Positions 20,716 to 32,403 of a stretch of DNA of 64,000 bases are shown here, piece after piece. This DNA is from Agrocybe praecox (lineage: Eukaryota; Basidiomycota; Agaricomycetes; Agaricales; Agrocybaceae), in contig OZ024849.1 of NCBI GenBank assembly GCA_964017145.1, positions 1,178,001 to 1,242,000 on the forward strand, written 5' to 3'. The translations under genes and the position numbers were made by a program. The stretch's first letter is position 1, and the number at the start of each line of letters is the position of its first letter. The notes under the pieces were generated by a model. It was not told where the DNA came from, searched no databases, and saw only the letters and a program-made list of their open reading frames with translations.

Positions 20716-22217
20716 CTATCCTGGGGAAGGGAAACCAACTGGACTCTTGAATCCATTCTTACCCACAGCCCGTACCCCTAATTGAACGTTGTCCTTGGAC
20801 AGATTGACAGTAACTGTGTTGACTTTACCAATAGGAATGACGCGAGACCACTGAGGCTGATCTGTTTCTCTCCATACAACCTCATAACCGCCATCCACGT
20901 TAGGATCTGCATCCCAGCGCAAAGTCGAGTTGTTCGTTAGCACTGACGTATCGATGATCACGTTCTTTGGTGTTCCGGGGGCTTGAGCCATCGACCACAA
21001 AGCAGCACCGTTGACTTTGGCAACTCGTGCATTGAATTCAAAATCGACGAACTCAGCAAGGTCGCCAAATTGTACTCCGTTGGCCACCCGGACATCTTGG
21101 TGCTGGTGCGCAAAGTTCTCATGGGGCTCGGTAAACCTGACGGCTGGATACCCTTGTTCGAGGAAAGAGATGTGGTCTCCACCTCTCAGGAATCGATCGG
21201 GTCGGTATATTGTGCGTACTATGACATCTTATAAGCCTGCGCTCATGAATCAAGAAATCAGGTCTTACCATTCAATCCTGTCACAACGTTCTGAGCTACT
21301 TCGGCAACGAAGCGTCCTAGTTGATGGGATGGCGAATCATTCTCTCCTCCAATAGAAGCGAGGTTCAAGTCCTGCTGAGCAGTATTATTTTGCGGGAGGC
21401 CCGAAACGAACATACGTATGTCCGTTGTGTCCTTCGTACCATCGTCCGCGGTGGAACTTCCAACGATATCATTATCCAACATGCCTTGCACGTCGACATG
21501 GTTCTGCGCCAGCGTGGTCGCCATAAAATTCGACCCAAACAGGCCCTGCTCTTCGCCTGCAACAACTGCGAATATTATGGTGGCCGCTGACTGATGCGTC
21601 GCCATTATGCGCGCCAGCTCCATGGACACTGCAACTCCAGAGCCGTCATCATCTGCTCCAGGAGCATCGTCCATAAAGTTCAAGACGTCCGTGACGCGCG
21701 AATCGTAGTGTCCAGAGACGACATATACACGTCCGGGTTCCTTTGAGCCCTTGAGCGTCGCGACGATGTTGCTAATCACAGTCGTGCTCGGGATGCGCGA
21801 CGTAGGCTGCTGTATGTAGCTCGGCACGTCTACGGTCATCCGACCGTTAGAGGCAGCGGCGAATGAGCGCATCTCGGAGGCGATCCAGTCTCGGGCTGCG
21901 CCGATCCCGCGAACGGGATCGGTTTGGTTTGACATTGTGTGTCGGGTGCCGAAGCTGACGAGCTTCTCGATAATTGCTTTTATGCGGTTGGGATCAACTT
22001 GGCTGAGGATCTGGACGAGCTCTGCGTTGGGAGCCTGAGGGACAAGAACGTTTCCTGGACCTGGCGGCCATATTCCAACGGGATCAAATATAGATTGTGA
22101 AGATACTGTGTGCAGACGTGATATGAATGAAGGAAGATACGCAGAACAAATCTCATATTAACGCTTACCTCTGGCCACAACGACGCAAAGGGCGAAAAGG
22201 CTGCTGAAAGCCCGCAT
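20716..22217 (-). CDS. Secreted M28-family zinc aminopeptidase, 462 aa
   Basis: Exons 22217-22169, 22105-21269 and 21218-20716 sum to 1,389 nt, in phase. The N-terminus MRAFSSLFALCVVVARV is a signal peptide, so the enzyme is exported. Zinc-site motifs of the M28 family appear in order: SGHYDSR (His, Asp), PGADDDGSG (bridging Asp), AGEEQGLFGS (catalytic and metal Glu), DNDIVG (Asp), and a late His in RFTEPHENFAHQHQD. After the catalytic domain comes a C-terminal segment of about 90 residues with fibronectin-III-like beta character (STLRWDADPNVDGGYEVVWR and LGVRAVGKNG). This layout is common in fungal secreted M28 peptidases. The likely role is extracellular release of amino acids from peptides. 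No neighbour belongs to the same pathway. Confidence 0.92.
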
Positions 22218-23357
22218 TTTGCCTGGGGATATAAGGAGTCCAATTCCTAAGTACGTCTCGCTTTCTTTGATTCTCCTCCTACTTATACTTCTCTACCCTC
22301 TTCAAAATTACTTATGACATTCGGATCCATATGGCACGCAGAGCAGATGGTACCTTATGATCGCTTACGGTGGCTGCGATATGAGTAAGAGGCATGAGAG
22401 AAGACGCGAACGGTCGACGGCAGGGGTCTGTAATCGTTTGCCTCGAGCACGACCTGGGAATTTATACGCTTTTATGAGCATATTCAGTCTGGGATGTGGG
22501 AAAGAAGTTCCAGAGATAAAATAACAATCGAATGATCATTTAAGGACTACTTTATTGTTCAAGAAGCATTCACTCCCCAGCGTTCTGTGGTCTCTTTTCC
22601 TTGAACGAGTTACCTCTCGAACTTGGAGACCTTCAGAACCAGGTATCAAATTGGCCGTAAGCTCCAGGTAGATCGCTTGATGTCGTTCATAAATAGACGT
22701 GATAGAAGGTGGCTACTCAGGCTATTCTATAATTTCTTATAGAATGGCAAAGAAGATTCAGATACTAATAAATGGGCAGACAATCGAATCCGTGTGAACT
22801 TGTGGGTTATGTTGGCAGACGTGGGCTCGAGCGCGGGCGTACGACGGCTCTGGCTTATCCTTTACCTGTTTCCAGCGCTCAGCACATGAGATAGCAATGG
22901 CTGCGGATGTCTAACCCGGGCTAGGGAGATTGAAAACAGTGGTGACTTGAGACTTATTGAGGATCCGAAGATGACTCATAGCTTAACGGGCCACATATGA
23001 TTCAAACTGTAAAAATACATGCATTAGGATGCGTATAATCCTGTATTGACGTTTTTCGGTGAAAAATGCGAGTATGTGATATGACCACGATTCGGTAAGG
23101 TTCAAGTTACGTGGAAGGTGCTTTAGAGGTACGTAAGATAAGATAAGACTCGAGATCATCACATTTTGATAAGCGCCAGGATATGGTTACTTGCCAAGAG
23201 TAGGACACTAAAATACATACCTTCTGTTTCTTTCTTACTATTGTTTACATTTTCGCAGATTACTGGGGTACGTGTCAACATGTGTGTAAAGCTCTCTGAA
23301 CCGAATAATTGCTCATTCGAGTACTATGATTTTCCAGCATCAAGTTAACTACAGGAA
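22218..23357. other. Intergenic region, one possible relic
   Basis: 1.1 kb between the M28 gene start and the next gene. A minus-strand stretch at about 22560-22712 reads coding-like (SIYERHQAIYLELTANLIPG) up to TGA but is closed by a stop upstream and has no start. The rest shows nothing. Confidence 0.4.
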
Positions 23358-23915
23358 ATGGCTGCGTGGCCGTCAACGATCATGAACTCCTTTATGTTTA
23401 TCAAACCCGATCTCGAGCCGGACTTTACTCCAGCAGCACACAACAAGCTACTAAACACTCTGTTCCCAGTCAATACACCATACACGGTGTTCCCTCGGGT
23501 ACATCAACAGCAGCAGCATTATAATACTACCTCCGGGGCACGAGCGACGTTCATCGTTTACTATGATAAATCGCCGATTTTCTTCCTAGATCTTCATGCA
23601 TATACTAGCCTGGCTCGCATATCATCTAGAGAGGCTGCAGATGATAACATACGGCTCCATATGCGAGATCTATTGCCTTATTGCCCTCTACCAACCCTAC
23701 ACGGAGTGAGCGTGTTTGGTACACGTATGGCATTCTACACGGCCACTGCTGGAAGTGCCATAAGCCCAGCTCGTGCCACTCCTTCTAGCAACAATGAACT
23801 TGAAAATGTCACTCCAGTTGATTGGTGGGATTGCGACTTACTGGAGGATGATGGGGCTATCAGGTTGAAGGAGGTTGTTAACAAGATCAGGAATCAATGC
23901 GAAAATTTGGCATAG
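23358..23915 (+). CDS. Hypothetical protein, 185 aa
   Basis: A single uninterrupted frame from ATG 23358 to TAG 23915. The protein is mixed alpha/beta in look: a YTVFPRVHQQQQHY segment, then RATFIVYYDKSPIFFLDLHA, a helical part with DNIRLHMRDLLPYCPLPTLH, VFGTRMAFYTATAGS, and an acidic Trp-rich end (PVDWWDCDLLEDDGAIRLKE). The strand FIVYYDKSPIFFLDLHA followed by a charged helix resembles small fungal proteins of unknown function. There is no signal peptide and no membrane segment. I cannot name a family. The high local order and full-length frame support a real gene. Confidence 0.65.
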   Translation: MAAWPSTIMNSFMFIKPDLEPDFTPAAHNKLLNTLFPVNTPYTVFPRVHQQQQHYNTTSGARATFIVYYDKSPIFFLDLHAYTSLARISSREAADDNIRLHMRDLLPYCPLPTLHGVSVFGTRMAFYTATAGSAISPARATPSSNNELENVTPVDWWDCDLLEDDGAIRLKEVVNKIRNQCENLA

Positions 23916-24214
23916 TTTTTATATCCTCATTCCATTTAGCGTATCGGATTTTCTTGGATCTATTTGGTCATAGATATAGCTTTATCTGTCTTCAAAGCTT
24001 CAAACTTCAAAGCTTCACCAGTCACCGGCACCTCTAGCGAAGTCCACTCTAAGTATACGGCCCGGTTATAACGGCCCGGACATTCCGTTTCCGGGAAATT
24101 GCGGTTTAAGCTTACCTCAACAGAGACGAAATTTCTGAACTCTTCAACTTGTTACTCTTCTGCGTCAAAAGTATCACTGGGCTGCATGCACATAGGAACG
24201 CAAAATTCTAAACC
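23916..24214. other. Intergenic, hypothetical gene to GPI13
   Basis: 299 bp. It contains a short tandem run of the unit CTTCAAAG near 23990-24015 and no gene. Promoter of GPI13. Confidence 0.45.
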
Positions 24215-27200
24215 ATGCTACTGGCACGCTTAGGGCTTCTTGTCGGGGTCTTTCTGGTCCACGTGGCAGGCATATATCTTTTCACCAGAGGATTCTTGTT
24301 GACACGATTGTCCCTGTCGAATTCTGCGGCATGCTTGGATGCAAATTGCGGTATAACGCCTACACATAATCGGGCAATATTCATTATAATCGACGCATTA
24401 CGCTTCGACTTCATTTCACCTAATCCTCCAACTCCTTTGTCGCCTTTCCATCATGACATATTAACTCTACCCCGTCAACTATCTGCCCAGGACCCTTCGC
24501 GTTCAATTATCTTCAATGCATACGCCGACCCTCCAACGACTACTCTTCAACGTATAAAGGGAATTACAACCGGATCATTACCCACTTTCATTGACATGGG
24601 TAATAACTTTGGAGGCTCGTCCATTGCAGAGGATTCTATAATAAAGCAATTAAAAGTGGCCGGGAAGAAAGTAATGTTGCTCTTGTTTTGTGCAATATAA
24701 TACTTATGACATCTTCCAAGCTAGTTAGCATTCATGGGTGACGACACATGGATGTCTGTGTTCCCCGATACATTTGAACCGAACATGACCTTCCCATTCG
24801 ACTCTTTCAACGTAGAAGACCTCCATACAGTGGACAATGGCGTCATCAAACACATCTTTCCGCTCCTTGAAGATAGCTCGAAACCCTTTGACTTCGCCGT
24901 TGGCCATTTCCTCGGGGTTGACCACGTGGGTCATCGGGTCGGACCTGACCATCCTAGTATGAAGGCAAAGCTACAGCAAATGAACGATGTTCTTACACGA
25001 GTTGTGCAACAAATGGATGAAGATACACTCTTGGTTGTGCTGGGAGATCATGGGATGGATCGGTCTGGTGACCATGGAGGAGACGGTGTTTTCGAGACGT
25101 CTGCTGGGACATGGATCTACAGCAAAGGAGAGAAATTAATCGACACGTCTACCGAAATCCCAAGTGGACTCCTACAATTCAAAAAATTCCCGGGATCTGA
25201 GGTCTCTCATCGGTCAATCCAACAAATTGATATCTTACCCACAATTTCTCTCCTTCTTGGAGTTCCGATCCCATTCAACAACCTCGGGACCATCATTCCC
25301 GAGCTTTTCTGGCGAGGAAATCAACGTCAAACTCTGGAGAAAGCTCTTGAACTCAACACCGCTCAAGTCATGGGATACCTAAATGCTTACCGTTCCAGTT
25401 CGTCCGGTGGTGAACTGGACGAAGCATGGCAGAGCCTGCAGAACGCCTGGAATGCAATTGAGATCAATCAGATTTCCAGTGACAGCAAGCTCATGACTCT
25501 CGTCAACTTCAATCGCGTAGGTCTCGCAGCTTGTCGCGCCATGTGGGCCCAATTCAACCCCCTTTTGATGAGCTTGGGTCTCTCCATACTCAGTTTGAGC
25601 CTTTGCGCTTCTTGGGCCGTTTACTCAGGATTTGAGGACTCCAAGCAGAATTGGGATGCTTGGTTGATCCCTCGTTTACTGAAGGCTAGTCGAAACGCTG
25701 TTGTTGGAGCATTGGCTGGACTTGCAGGTCATTTCTGCCTTTCTTCCGTCATCTCAAACATCAACGCTCTACAATCTGCGATCTTCTTTGCTTCATTAGC
25801 ATCACTGATGACTATGATCATCGTTTCACCACCAAAAATCACGTTGGGGACTCTCAAGTCTACACCACTCATTCTTATACTACATGCAGTTGCATTTTTG
25901 TCCAACTCCTTTACGTTCTGGGAAGATAGGATTATACCTTTCCTTATCATGACATCAATCGTTCCATACGTCTTGAAAGGGTTCTCTGCCCCCAACACTC
26001 GATTGCGATATCGCATTCTAGGGTTCTCGCTACTTTTTGCCGTATGTGTCCGTCTTATGGCAATCAGTACAATTTGTAGAGAAGAACAACAACCATATTG
26101 CCATGTTACCTTTTACGCCTCGTCGTCTCTTCCATCTCCACCTATTCCAGTTCTCTATACAGCCATCCCCATTGCAATGGCTTTGCCCTATTTTATCGAA
26201 CGGATTTTACACATCACGCTCGCGGATTCAGGAGTTTCTAAAACACATCTCAAACTATTCCTCACGCCATCACTCCTTTCTGGCGCATTCCATTGGATCA
26301 TGGAATGGGTGGATTCTGCATCCATTCTGGGAGACGAATGGAGTCCATTATTGAGATTATCCAGGACCTGGATCGCGAGAATTGGATTTGCGTGGATCAT
26401 ATTTGCCGGCGGGGCGCTGTGGTACCTTGTCCCACTATGCCTTGATTTCCAAACATCAGTTGATGGCGATAAACGCCAAGTCAAGGTTTCGGGGTACGCC
26501 AATGCCTTCGGTTCACCTTATCTCATTTTTTGGGGTATTTTCCTTGGGATTGCATACATCTGCACACAACTCACGGGTCAAGTGGTATTGGCACTTGCTA
26601 CTGTTGCCTTGATCTCTTTCCTGGAAATTCTCGATAGCGTTCGTGATGCCAGGTCCATCGAGGCAGCATTTGCGTCTTCTACACCGTCTTCTGTGCTCGA
26701 CGCGGCTGCTACCCTAAACTTGTCCCCGCCCATCCAATTTGCGGACATTGTTCCCATCGCCCTACTCGGATTGCATGCTTTCTATAGCACAGGCCACCAG
26801 GCCACTATTTCATCTTTACAGTGGAAAACTGCCTTCATGTTGACGCCCACCTTCAACTACATGCTCTCGGCGATCACAGTCGTGACCAACTCTCTCGGCC
26901 CGACTTTTTTGCTTGCCCTTGCAGCACCATTAGCGGCGCTTTGGAATCGTGCACCGCTGACAGCTACGAAGAAACAACCAGATATTGAGCCTGATGTACA
27001 AGTCAAAAACGAGAGCATAAAGGCGGCGTTGGGGATCATGATGTATTATTTGACGCTGCTTCTGGGCACGGCCGTGAGCGCCGCTGTTCTGAGGAGACAT
27101 TTGATGGTGTGGAAGGTGTTCGCACCGAGATTTATGGCCGCTGTTCTTGAGCTTCTAGCTGTTGATGTTGCAGTCCTTATTGGTGTTGGTCTGGGATTGG

Positions 27201-27256
27201 AGAGGATCACCGATAGATTGGCGGCCCTGTTTAGAGGGAAACAGACTTCTCAGTAA
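24215..27256 (+). CDS. GPI13: GPI ethanolamine phosphate transferase 3 (GPI13/PIG-O), 995 aa
   Basis: Exons 24215-24670 and 24725-27256 sum to 2,988 nt. The enzyme adds ethanolamine phosphate to the third mannose of the GPI anchor precursor in the ER; this is the group later joined to the protein. Residues 1-25 form a signal anchor (LGLLVGVFLVHVAGIYLFTR). The lumenal alkaline-phosphatase-like domain follows, with IFIIIDALRFDF (metal Asp), TTTLQRIKGITTGSLPTFID, FMGDDTWMSVFPD, GHFLGVDHVGHRVGPDHP and LGDHGMDRSGDHGGDG, which hold the metal-binding Asp/His residues. The VDHVGHRVGPDHP form and the GDHGM..SGDHGGD form point to GPI13 rather than GPI7 or MCD4. About a dozen membrane helices make up the second half. 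Length fits the family. The exon 2 acceptor was chosen because it restores LAFMGDDTW in phase. Confidence 0.95.
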
Positions 27257-27624
27257 TTAAAATATGAAACGCTGTGGAAAGCTATCGCTATTGTTAACTT
27301 ATAGTGTACATATTTATGCGTTATAATCTAACATTTTGCTGCGTAAACCATGAAGAAAGACGGATACTTGTGATAGTAAATTACCTTTTGTACATGGGAA
27401 AAAAGCTATAGAGTTATTAATATACCTCAGATCATAATATTCCCACGGTGCATATGACCATGCTACAACTTCGGCAGTGCTGTGGATGAGTCAAAAAAAT
27501 CCTTCCTTCCTTTAGCCACTCATCGCTTTGCCACTCATTCCTTTATTTTCTGTTTTGAACTCGGAAACTCTTCAGTAATTTACCATCTCCACTAAACCTC
27601 TGCAGGGGAGAAATTTATTCGACA
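27257..27624. other. Intergenic, GPI13 to DPH3
   Basis: 368 bp, AT-rich, with pyrimidine-rich tracts before the DPH3 start. No gene seen. Confidence 0.5.
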
Positions 27625-28025
27625 ATGGGCGCATACTATGACGAGATTGAAATAGAAGACATGGCTTGGGACGAGGAGAAACGGGTGTACCACTACCCTT
27701 GCCCATGCGGGGACCGTTTCGAGATATCCCGCCGCCAGCTGGCAAACTATGAAGATATTGCCATATGCCCGAGCTGTAGCTTGGTTATCAGAGTGATATA
27801 TGACCCAGTGCGTTTCTGGTATGTCCCCGTCTTATTTTGTCTCTCTGACTGGTGTTTTGTTCGTAGCTCGACTATGAGGATGAGCCTCCAGATGACGAGG
27901 AAGAGAAAGAGGGGTCAGCTGAGGAAGAGGAGGAGGAGAAGGAAAGCGATGACGATCACTTTGAGGATGCTCTGGAGAAGCTTACCCTCGATGAGACACC
28001 AAAGGTCGTCGCTGTATCAGCATAA
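27625..28025 (+). CDS. DPH3: Diphthamide biosynthesis protein 3, CSL zinc finger, 113 aa
   Basis: Exons 27625-27807 and 27867-28025 sum to 342 nt. DPH3 (KTI11) carries iron and passes electrons to DPH1-DPH2 in the first step of diphthamide synthesis on elongation factor 2, and also assists Elongator. The CSL-type zinc finger fills residues 5-62: [20 protein letters not shown], the first Cys pair in [10 protein letters not shown], and the second in [14 protein letters not shown]. The remaining 50 residues form an acidic tail ([17 protein letters not shown]). Tails of this kind are common in basidiomycete orthologues. The intron falls right after the zinc finger. Confidence 0.95.
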
Positions 28026-28743
28026 AAGGCCTACGAATTTGGCTTGCGGCTTGGAACCGTATTGTATCATAATTGTAAGTGTCGTTCCTTATATTTTGTG
28101 CATATTGTTTCTTATGATTATCAGTTGTATTACTTATTCCCATATTTCCTCGAATATAACACACCCTTGCATTTTATTCGCCCTCGATTTCAATTTTTAC
28201 TTGGAATGGAGATGAAGATTGCGCTGCCAAGATTAATCAGTAATATTCAATATTTGGCAATGACAGGGGATGCAAACAAGATAAGATTAAGATTAACATG
28301 CCGATCATCGATGTGTTTAAATAGTCTTACTTCCTCTACCCTCTACGACCACCATGCACTCCTCTAGCACTCGTCCATCGCCTTGAGGAACGCCTCTTTC
28401 AATATCACATACAGGTACCTTTCCGACTTTCTGTGATTTCTTTCTGCACGATCCCCGCTGATTGTGCCTGATCTCTAGAAACTCTCTAATTCTTCACATC
28501 CGGAGGAAGGGGCTTCGATTCCGGAAGGAAACACACGCAATCGCTACATCGTGTCGGTCAAACATACGGGTCTCTTATTTTGTTTCCTCATTATCCTAAT
28601 CGATCAATCATCGACTGTGGTTTGGGACACATTTTACCATATGCACTCGACCTCACCTTCAATTTAAGCCCACATATCACAAGATTGCTCTCCGAATATC
28701 TTGACTTGAGGCCACGCGAACGCGTTTCGGACCGTATTTGAAA
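28026..28743. other. Intergenic, 3' flank of DPH3 and 5' region of F-box gene
   Basis: 718 bp. Pyrimidine-rich stretches (around 28410-28500) suggest the 5' leader of the next gene. No coding-like frame. Confidence 0.5.
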
Positions 28744-30195
28744 ATGCCTATTTCCTCGAATACCTCCCCTGCCACATCATCTCACACATCAATCACAATT
28801 TCCTCGCCGTCGGGTAGGCTCCCCATCGAGTTGCTTTCGGAAATTTTCCTCCAATGCGCCGACGAAAAGATGGACGAACAGAATACCATTCATATTCCGC
28901 TTTTATTGTCTAGGATATGCTCAAGGTGGCGAGATGCTGCCATCAATAGCCATCGTTTATGGTCGCGTCTGTCCCTTCAGCTCAACGGTGAAACATCCAC
29001 ATCCCTAACATCTCTGGTTGACACTTGGCTCTTACGGTCTGGAGAATGCCCTCTCACTATATATGTCTTCTGGGAAGAGGCACCAGATGACTCACCTTTC
29101 CAGGACAGTCACCCAGTATTGGACAGGTTGATGGCGCACTCTGAGCGATGGAAAACCATGTTCTTTTATCTTCCATTCCGTGCGTTCAACTCTTTCGCCC
29201 GTGTGCGCAATCGACTACCGATGCTCACTGATCTCAGTCTTGGAACGGACGACGATGTCAGCCTGCCCTCTCCTCAAAGCCAACATAATATGTTCGAGTT
29301 TGCACCACGCCTACGCTCTTTGGAATGTATTAATTTCTCGCCCACAATACTCCAGTTTCCCTGGGCTCAGCTTCGAGATATCCCGGTAGTGTCGGGAAAT
29401 ATTGAAGATTGTTTGGATATTCTCAATCGCGCAAACCGTCTGTCAAAAATTGGAGTCATCTTTGTGGGAGGCAGCCCAATCGCATGGTCCACGACCCCAC
29501 CTTCGCCGGGGACGTTAAGCCATTATCCATTCATCACTCACAATCATCTCACGGAACTCTCCATTATGACCCCGCCGTGGAACGAAGTTGTTGATCTTGC
29601 AGCACTCTTCCCTCGTCTGACGCTTCCGCACCTGGAGAAATTAACCATTTGCAACCTGCATTCGACATTTGGGCACGAGTTCACGTCTTTCTTGTCTAGG
29701 CTTCCCAATTTGAAAACATTGCACCTTCGCAAGACCGCCTTGCCAGATGACCAACTTGTAGAGGGTCTGAAGCATTTGTCTACTTTGACGAGCTTAATCG
29801 TCCTATCCTCTCCAGGAACAGCAAGAGCCAGCAATGCGGCACATATCGCAGCTGCAAACGGCGTTGTTGAGACGGAGCCGACAGTGACACGATATCTTCT
29901 TGAAGCACTGACGCGCAATTTCTTCTCAAATGACGCCATGGATGGCATGCTACTTCCTCATCTGCGCAGACTTGAGCTCACGGTCAGCTCTACAGCCGCT
30001 CGGGAGCTGGACACATTTATCGACATGCTACAGTCTCGCTTGCGGGATGATGCTGGACTGGCGAGACTCGAACACGTCTCTTTGCGCCCTTGCGTGGATA
30101 TGGCGGACGACTTTTTGATAAGGCTGATCGAGCTGAAGGATTTCGGGCTAGAAGTTGTTGTAAAGGATATGGACCAAATGCACGAGCGGATTTAA
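28744..30195 (+). CDS. F-box protein with leucine-rich C-terminal region, 483 aa
   Basis: A single exon from ATG 28744 to TAA 30193-30195. After a 25-residue Ser/Thr-rich lead comes an F-box: GRLPIELLSEIFLQCADEK, then IPLLLSRICSRWRDAAINSH and LWSRLSL. The rest has the irregular leucine-rich repeats of mushroom F-box proteins, for example LPMLTDLSLGTDDDVSLPSP, LPHLEKLTICNLHSTFG, LSRLPNLKTLHLRKTALPDD and MLLPHLRRLELTVSS. F-box proteins recruit substrates to SCF (Skp1-Cullin) ubiquitin ligases. The family is greatly expanded in Agaricomycetes and individual targets are unknown. It has no introns, unlike the F-box gene at 36194. Confidence 0.9.
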   Translation: MPISSNTSPATSSHTSITISSPSGRLPIELLSEIFLQCADEKMDEQNTIHIPLLLSRICSRWRDAAINSHRLWSRLSLQLNGETSTSLTSLVDTWLLRSGECPLTIYVFWEEAPDDSPFQDSHPVLDRLMAHSERWKTMFFYLPFRAFNSFARVRNRLPMLTDLSLGTDDDVSLPSPQSQHNMFEFAPRLRSLECINFSPTILQFPWAQLRDIPVVSGNIEDCLDILNRANRLSKIGVIFVGGSPIAWSTTPPSPGTLSHYPFITHNHLTELSIMTPPWNEVVDLAALFPRLTLPHLEKLTICNLHSTFGHEFTSFLSRLPNLKTLHLRKTALPDDQLVEGLKHLSTLTSLIVLSSPGTARASNAAHIAAANGVVETEPTVTRYLLEALTRNFFSNDAMDGMLLPHLRRLELTVSSTAARELDTFIDMLQSRLRDDAGLARLEHVSLRPCVDMADDFLIRLIELKDFGLEVVVKDMDQMHERI

Positions 30196-30831
30196 TCTTT
30201 TTGACAAGGAATCGATTTTTTTTGGCATCGACAATTCACCAAAAAACACAAAAAAAAATCAAGTAGTAGGAGATGACGATGGCACCGACATACACTTATT
30301 TGCAGAGATAATCTCCTTCCGTTCCTTCAGCTTTCCACGTTCCATCCATACACATACGGCATCATCCAACATAGCCCCCGCTCTATCGTATCCTTCTCAC
30401 TATTCATACACTCGCACTCGTTCGATATCGATATTTCCATATGACCACTTATGCATTCTGTCTAGTTACTACTCTAGTTTTCTACTTTGTTTTGTCGTTT
30501 CACCTGCATGATGTATGTACATTAGCCATCTTTCTACTATAGAATTATTTCTTTTTGCATTTAATCACACTTTCTTTTCATGAGTCGGTTCTGCCGTGTT
30601 CCAAAGAGGTCCTGGAGGTTTTTGACGTCCACAATGATGTCGACTCTGCACTCTAAGTATCCGAGCGTTGACTGAAGCGCCGGAGGCTAACCCGGATCGT
30701 TTGTTGAGGTTTAGTAAAGGTAGTCGTGTCCTTATAAAGATTTGTAATTGCGTTTCGCTCCTTTCTCACACTAATAATGCGGCTATTATATATGTCCGAT
30801 TTACCATCCGGCTCTTATCACCCTTTCCACC
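30196..30831. other. Intergenic, F-box to carrier gene
   Basis: 636 bp with poly-T, poly-A and C/T-rich runs. No coding-like frame before the ATG at 30832. Confidence 0.5.
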
Positions 30832-32225
30832 ATGTCGTCTCGCAGTAAAGGGAACGACGAACGAAGGCCTTTGTTGGTCGAACAAAGTACAGAACAACTT
30901 TCTGGAGACGAGTTACCAGCGACCACAGCGAAAGACGACGACCTCGACTGGAGATGGTACACATTCTACGGCGTATTGACGGTCCTAGGCATCGTCATAT
31001 TGTCACTGCTCATCAAGGGTTTCATCGACTCTGGCGATAAGGATGTAAGCATCCGATATATGTGTAACCTTGCCGCACCGTTTTGACTATGGTATTCATA
31101 CAGTTTGACCTTGCAGGTGCACTCAAGAGTGCACTCGGCGGTGGGCTGAGCGGTGCTGCAGGTACTTGACACCCTTCAAATGGCAACCCCCGTACTCACA
31201 GAGCATACTTTCGCGACCAGCCATGGTCTTACAAGTCCTTACCCTCATGGTAAACTTCAATGACTTCGCCCCGAGTACCTTGCTGATATCTATATACCCA
31301 GCCTTTGCGCACCGTAATGAACTACCAATATCGCTACGGAACTACAATGACACAGGCAATTAACACCCTTTACGAAAGCGGAGGATGGTCGAGGTACTAC
31401 CAAGGATTGACTGCTGCTCTAGTTCAAGGACCAGTGTCTCGCTTCGGAGACACCGCCGCTAATGCAGGCATTCTTGCTTTACTGGACTCAAACCCGTACA
31501 TGAAAAACTTCCCAGACCTGTTTAAGTCGGTGTTCGCGTCTTTGGCAGCGGCTGCATTCAGGATGATTCTGACCCCAATCGATACTCTGAAGACCACATT
31601 GCAGACACAAGGAAAGCCCGGTATTCAGATCTTGAAAGCCCGTGTATGTATCGCCAAAGCACTTGCAATGCTTCTTGATAATATTGAAACATTGTATTTG
31701 TCTAGATCAAGAAGTATGGTATTGGCAGTCTATGGTACGGGGCCCTTGCTACAGCCGCAGCTACGTTTGTAGGACACTATCCCGTGCGTCCTGAACTACC
31801 TTCATTTCTTCAGTTTCCACTAACTCTTTCTGCAGTGGTTTGGTACTTACAACTACTTGGATAGACATCTTCCTGATGCGCACAACACCTTCGAGAAACT
31901 GTCTCGAAGTGCATTCATCGGATTTGCTGCCTCAGTGGCCTCGGATACAATCTCCAACTCCCTGCGCGTCGTCAAGACTTACAGGCAGGTGAACGAGACC
32001 CGCATAGGCTACCTCGCCGCTGCACGATCAGTAGTTGCCGTTGACGGTATTCGCGGTCTCTTCGGGAGAGGTCTCAAAACCCGACTTTTGGCTAATGGAT
32101 TACAAGGACTCATGTTTTCCGTCCTTTGGCGCTTCTTCATGGATTTGTGAGCAGCAAAAACATTAAGTTTACTTATAGTAAAAAGATGGCTAACGTCATG
32201 CAGGTGGAACGATAAAACCAAGTAG
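30832..32225 (+). CDS. Mitochondrial carrier family protein, 350 aa
   Basis: Seven exons: 30832-31044, 31104-31161, 31221-31249, 31302-31643, 31706-31783, 31836-32146 and 32204-32225, summing to 1,053 nt. Exon 3 is only 29 nt and joins GAA to AMVLQVLTLMPLRTVMNYQY. The last intron has a clear CTAAC branch point 10 nt before its acceptor; without splicing the chain would stop six codons earlier. An N-terminal 70-residue extension carries one membrane helix (FYGVLTVLGIVILSLLIKGF), which is unusual for carriers. The carrier-type core has PLRTVMNYQYRYG, then PIDTLKTTLQTQGKPG, which fits the PxDxxKxxxQ signature, and later NSLRVVKTYRQVN. Only the middle signature is well kept. It probably sits in the inner mitochondrial membrane; the substrate cannot be told. 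Confidence 0.82.
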
Positions 32226-32403
32226 AAAACTAGACATAGTAGGGGTAAAGATATAAGTAGAGCATGGCCCTTCTGACTCAACTTAGAAAGCAGAAGGAAC
32301 AGAAAGGACTGTATTTTGGGATAAGTATACTTGTGTCATGTCCATCTGTCTCCTGCGTGTATGTGATAATATTATTGTGGACTCTGCTCTGGAGTCAGAT
32401 AGA

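Noticed and set aside
24215..27256. Assignment of the GPI enzyme as GPI7 or MCD4
   Set aside because: The VDHVGHRVGPDHP and DHGMDRSGDHGGDG forms and the FMGDDTWMSVFPD segment fit GPI13/PIG-O better.
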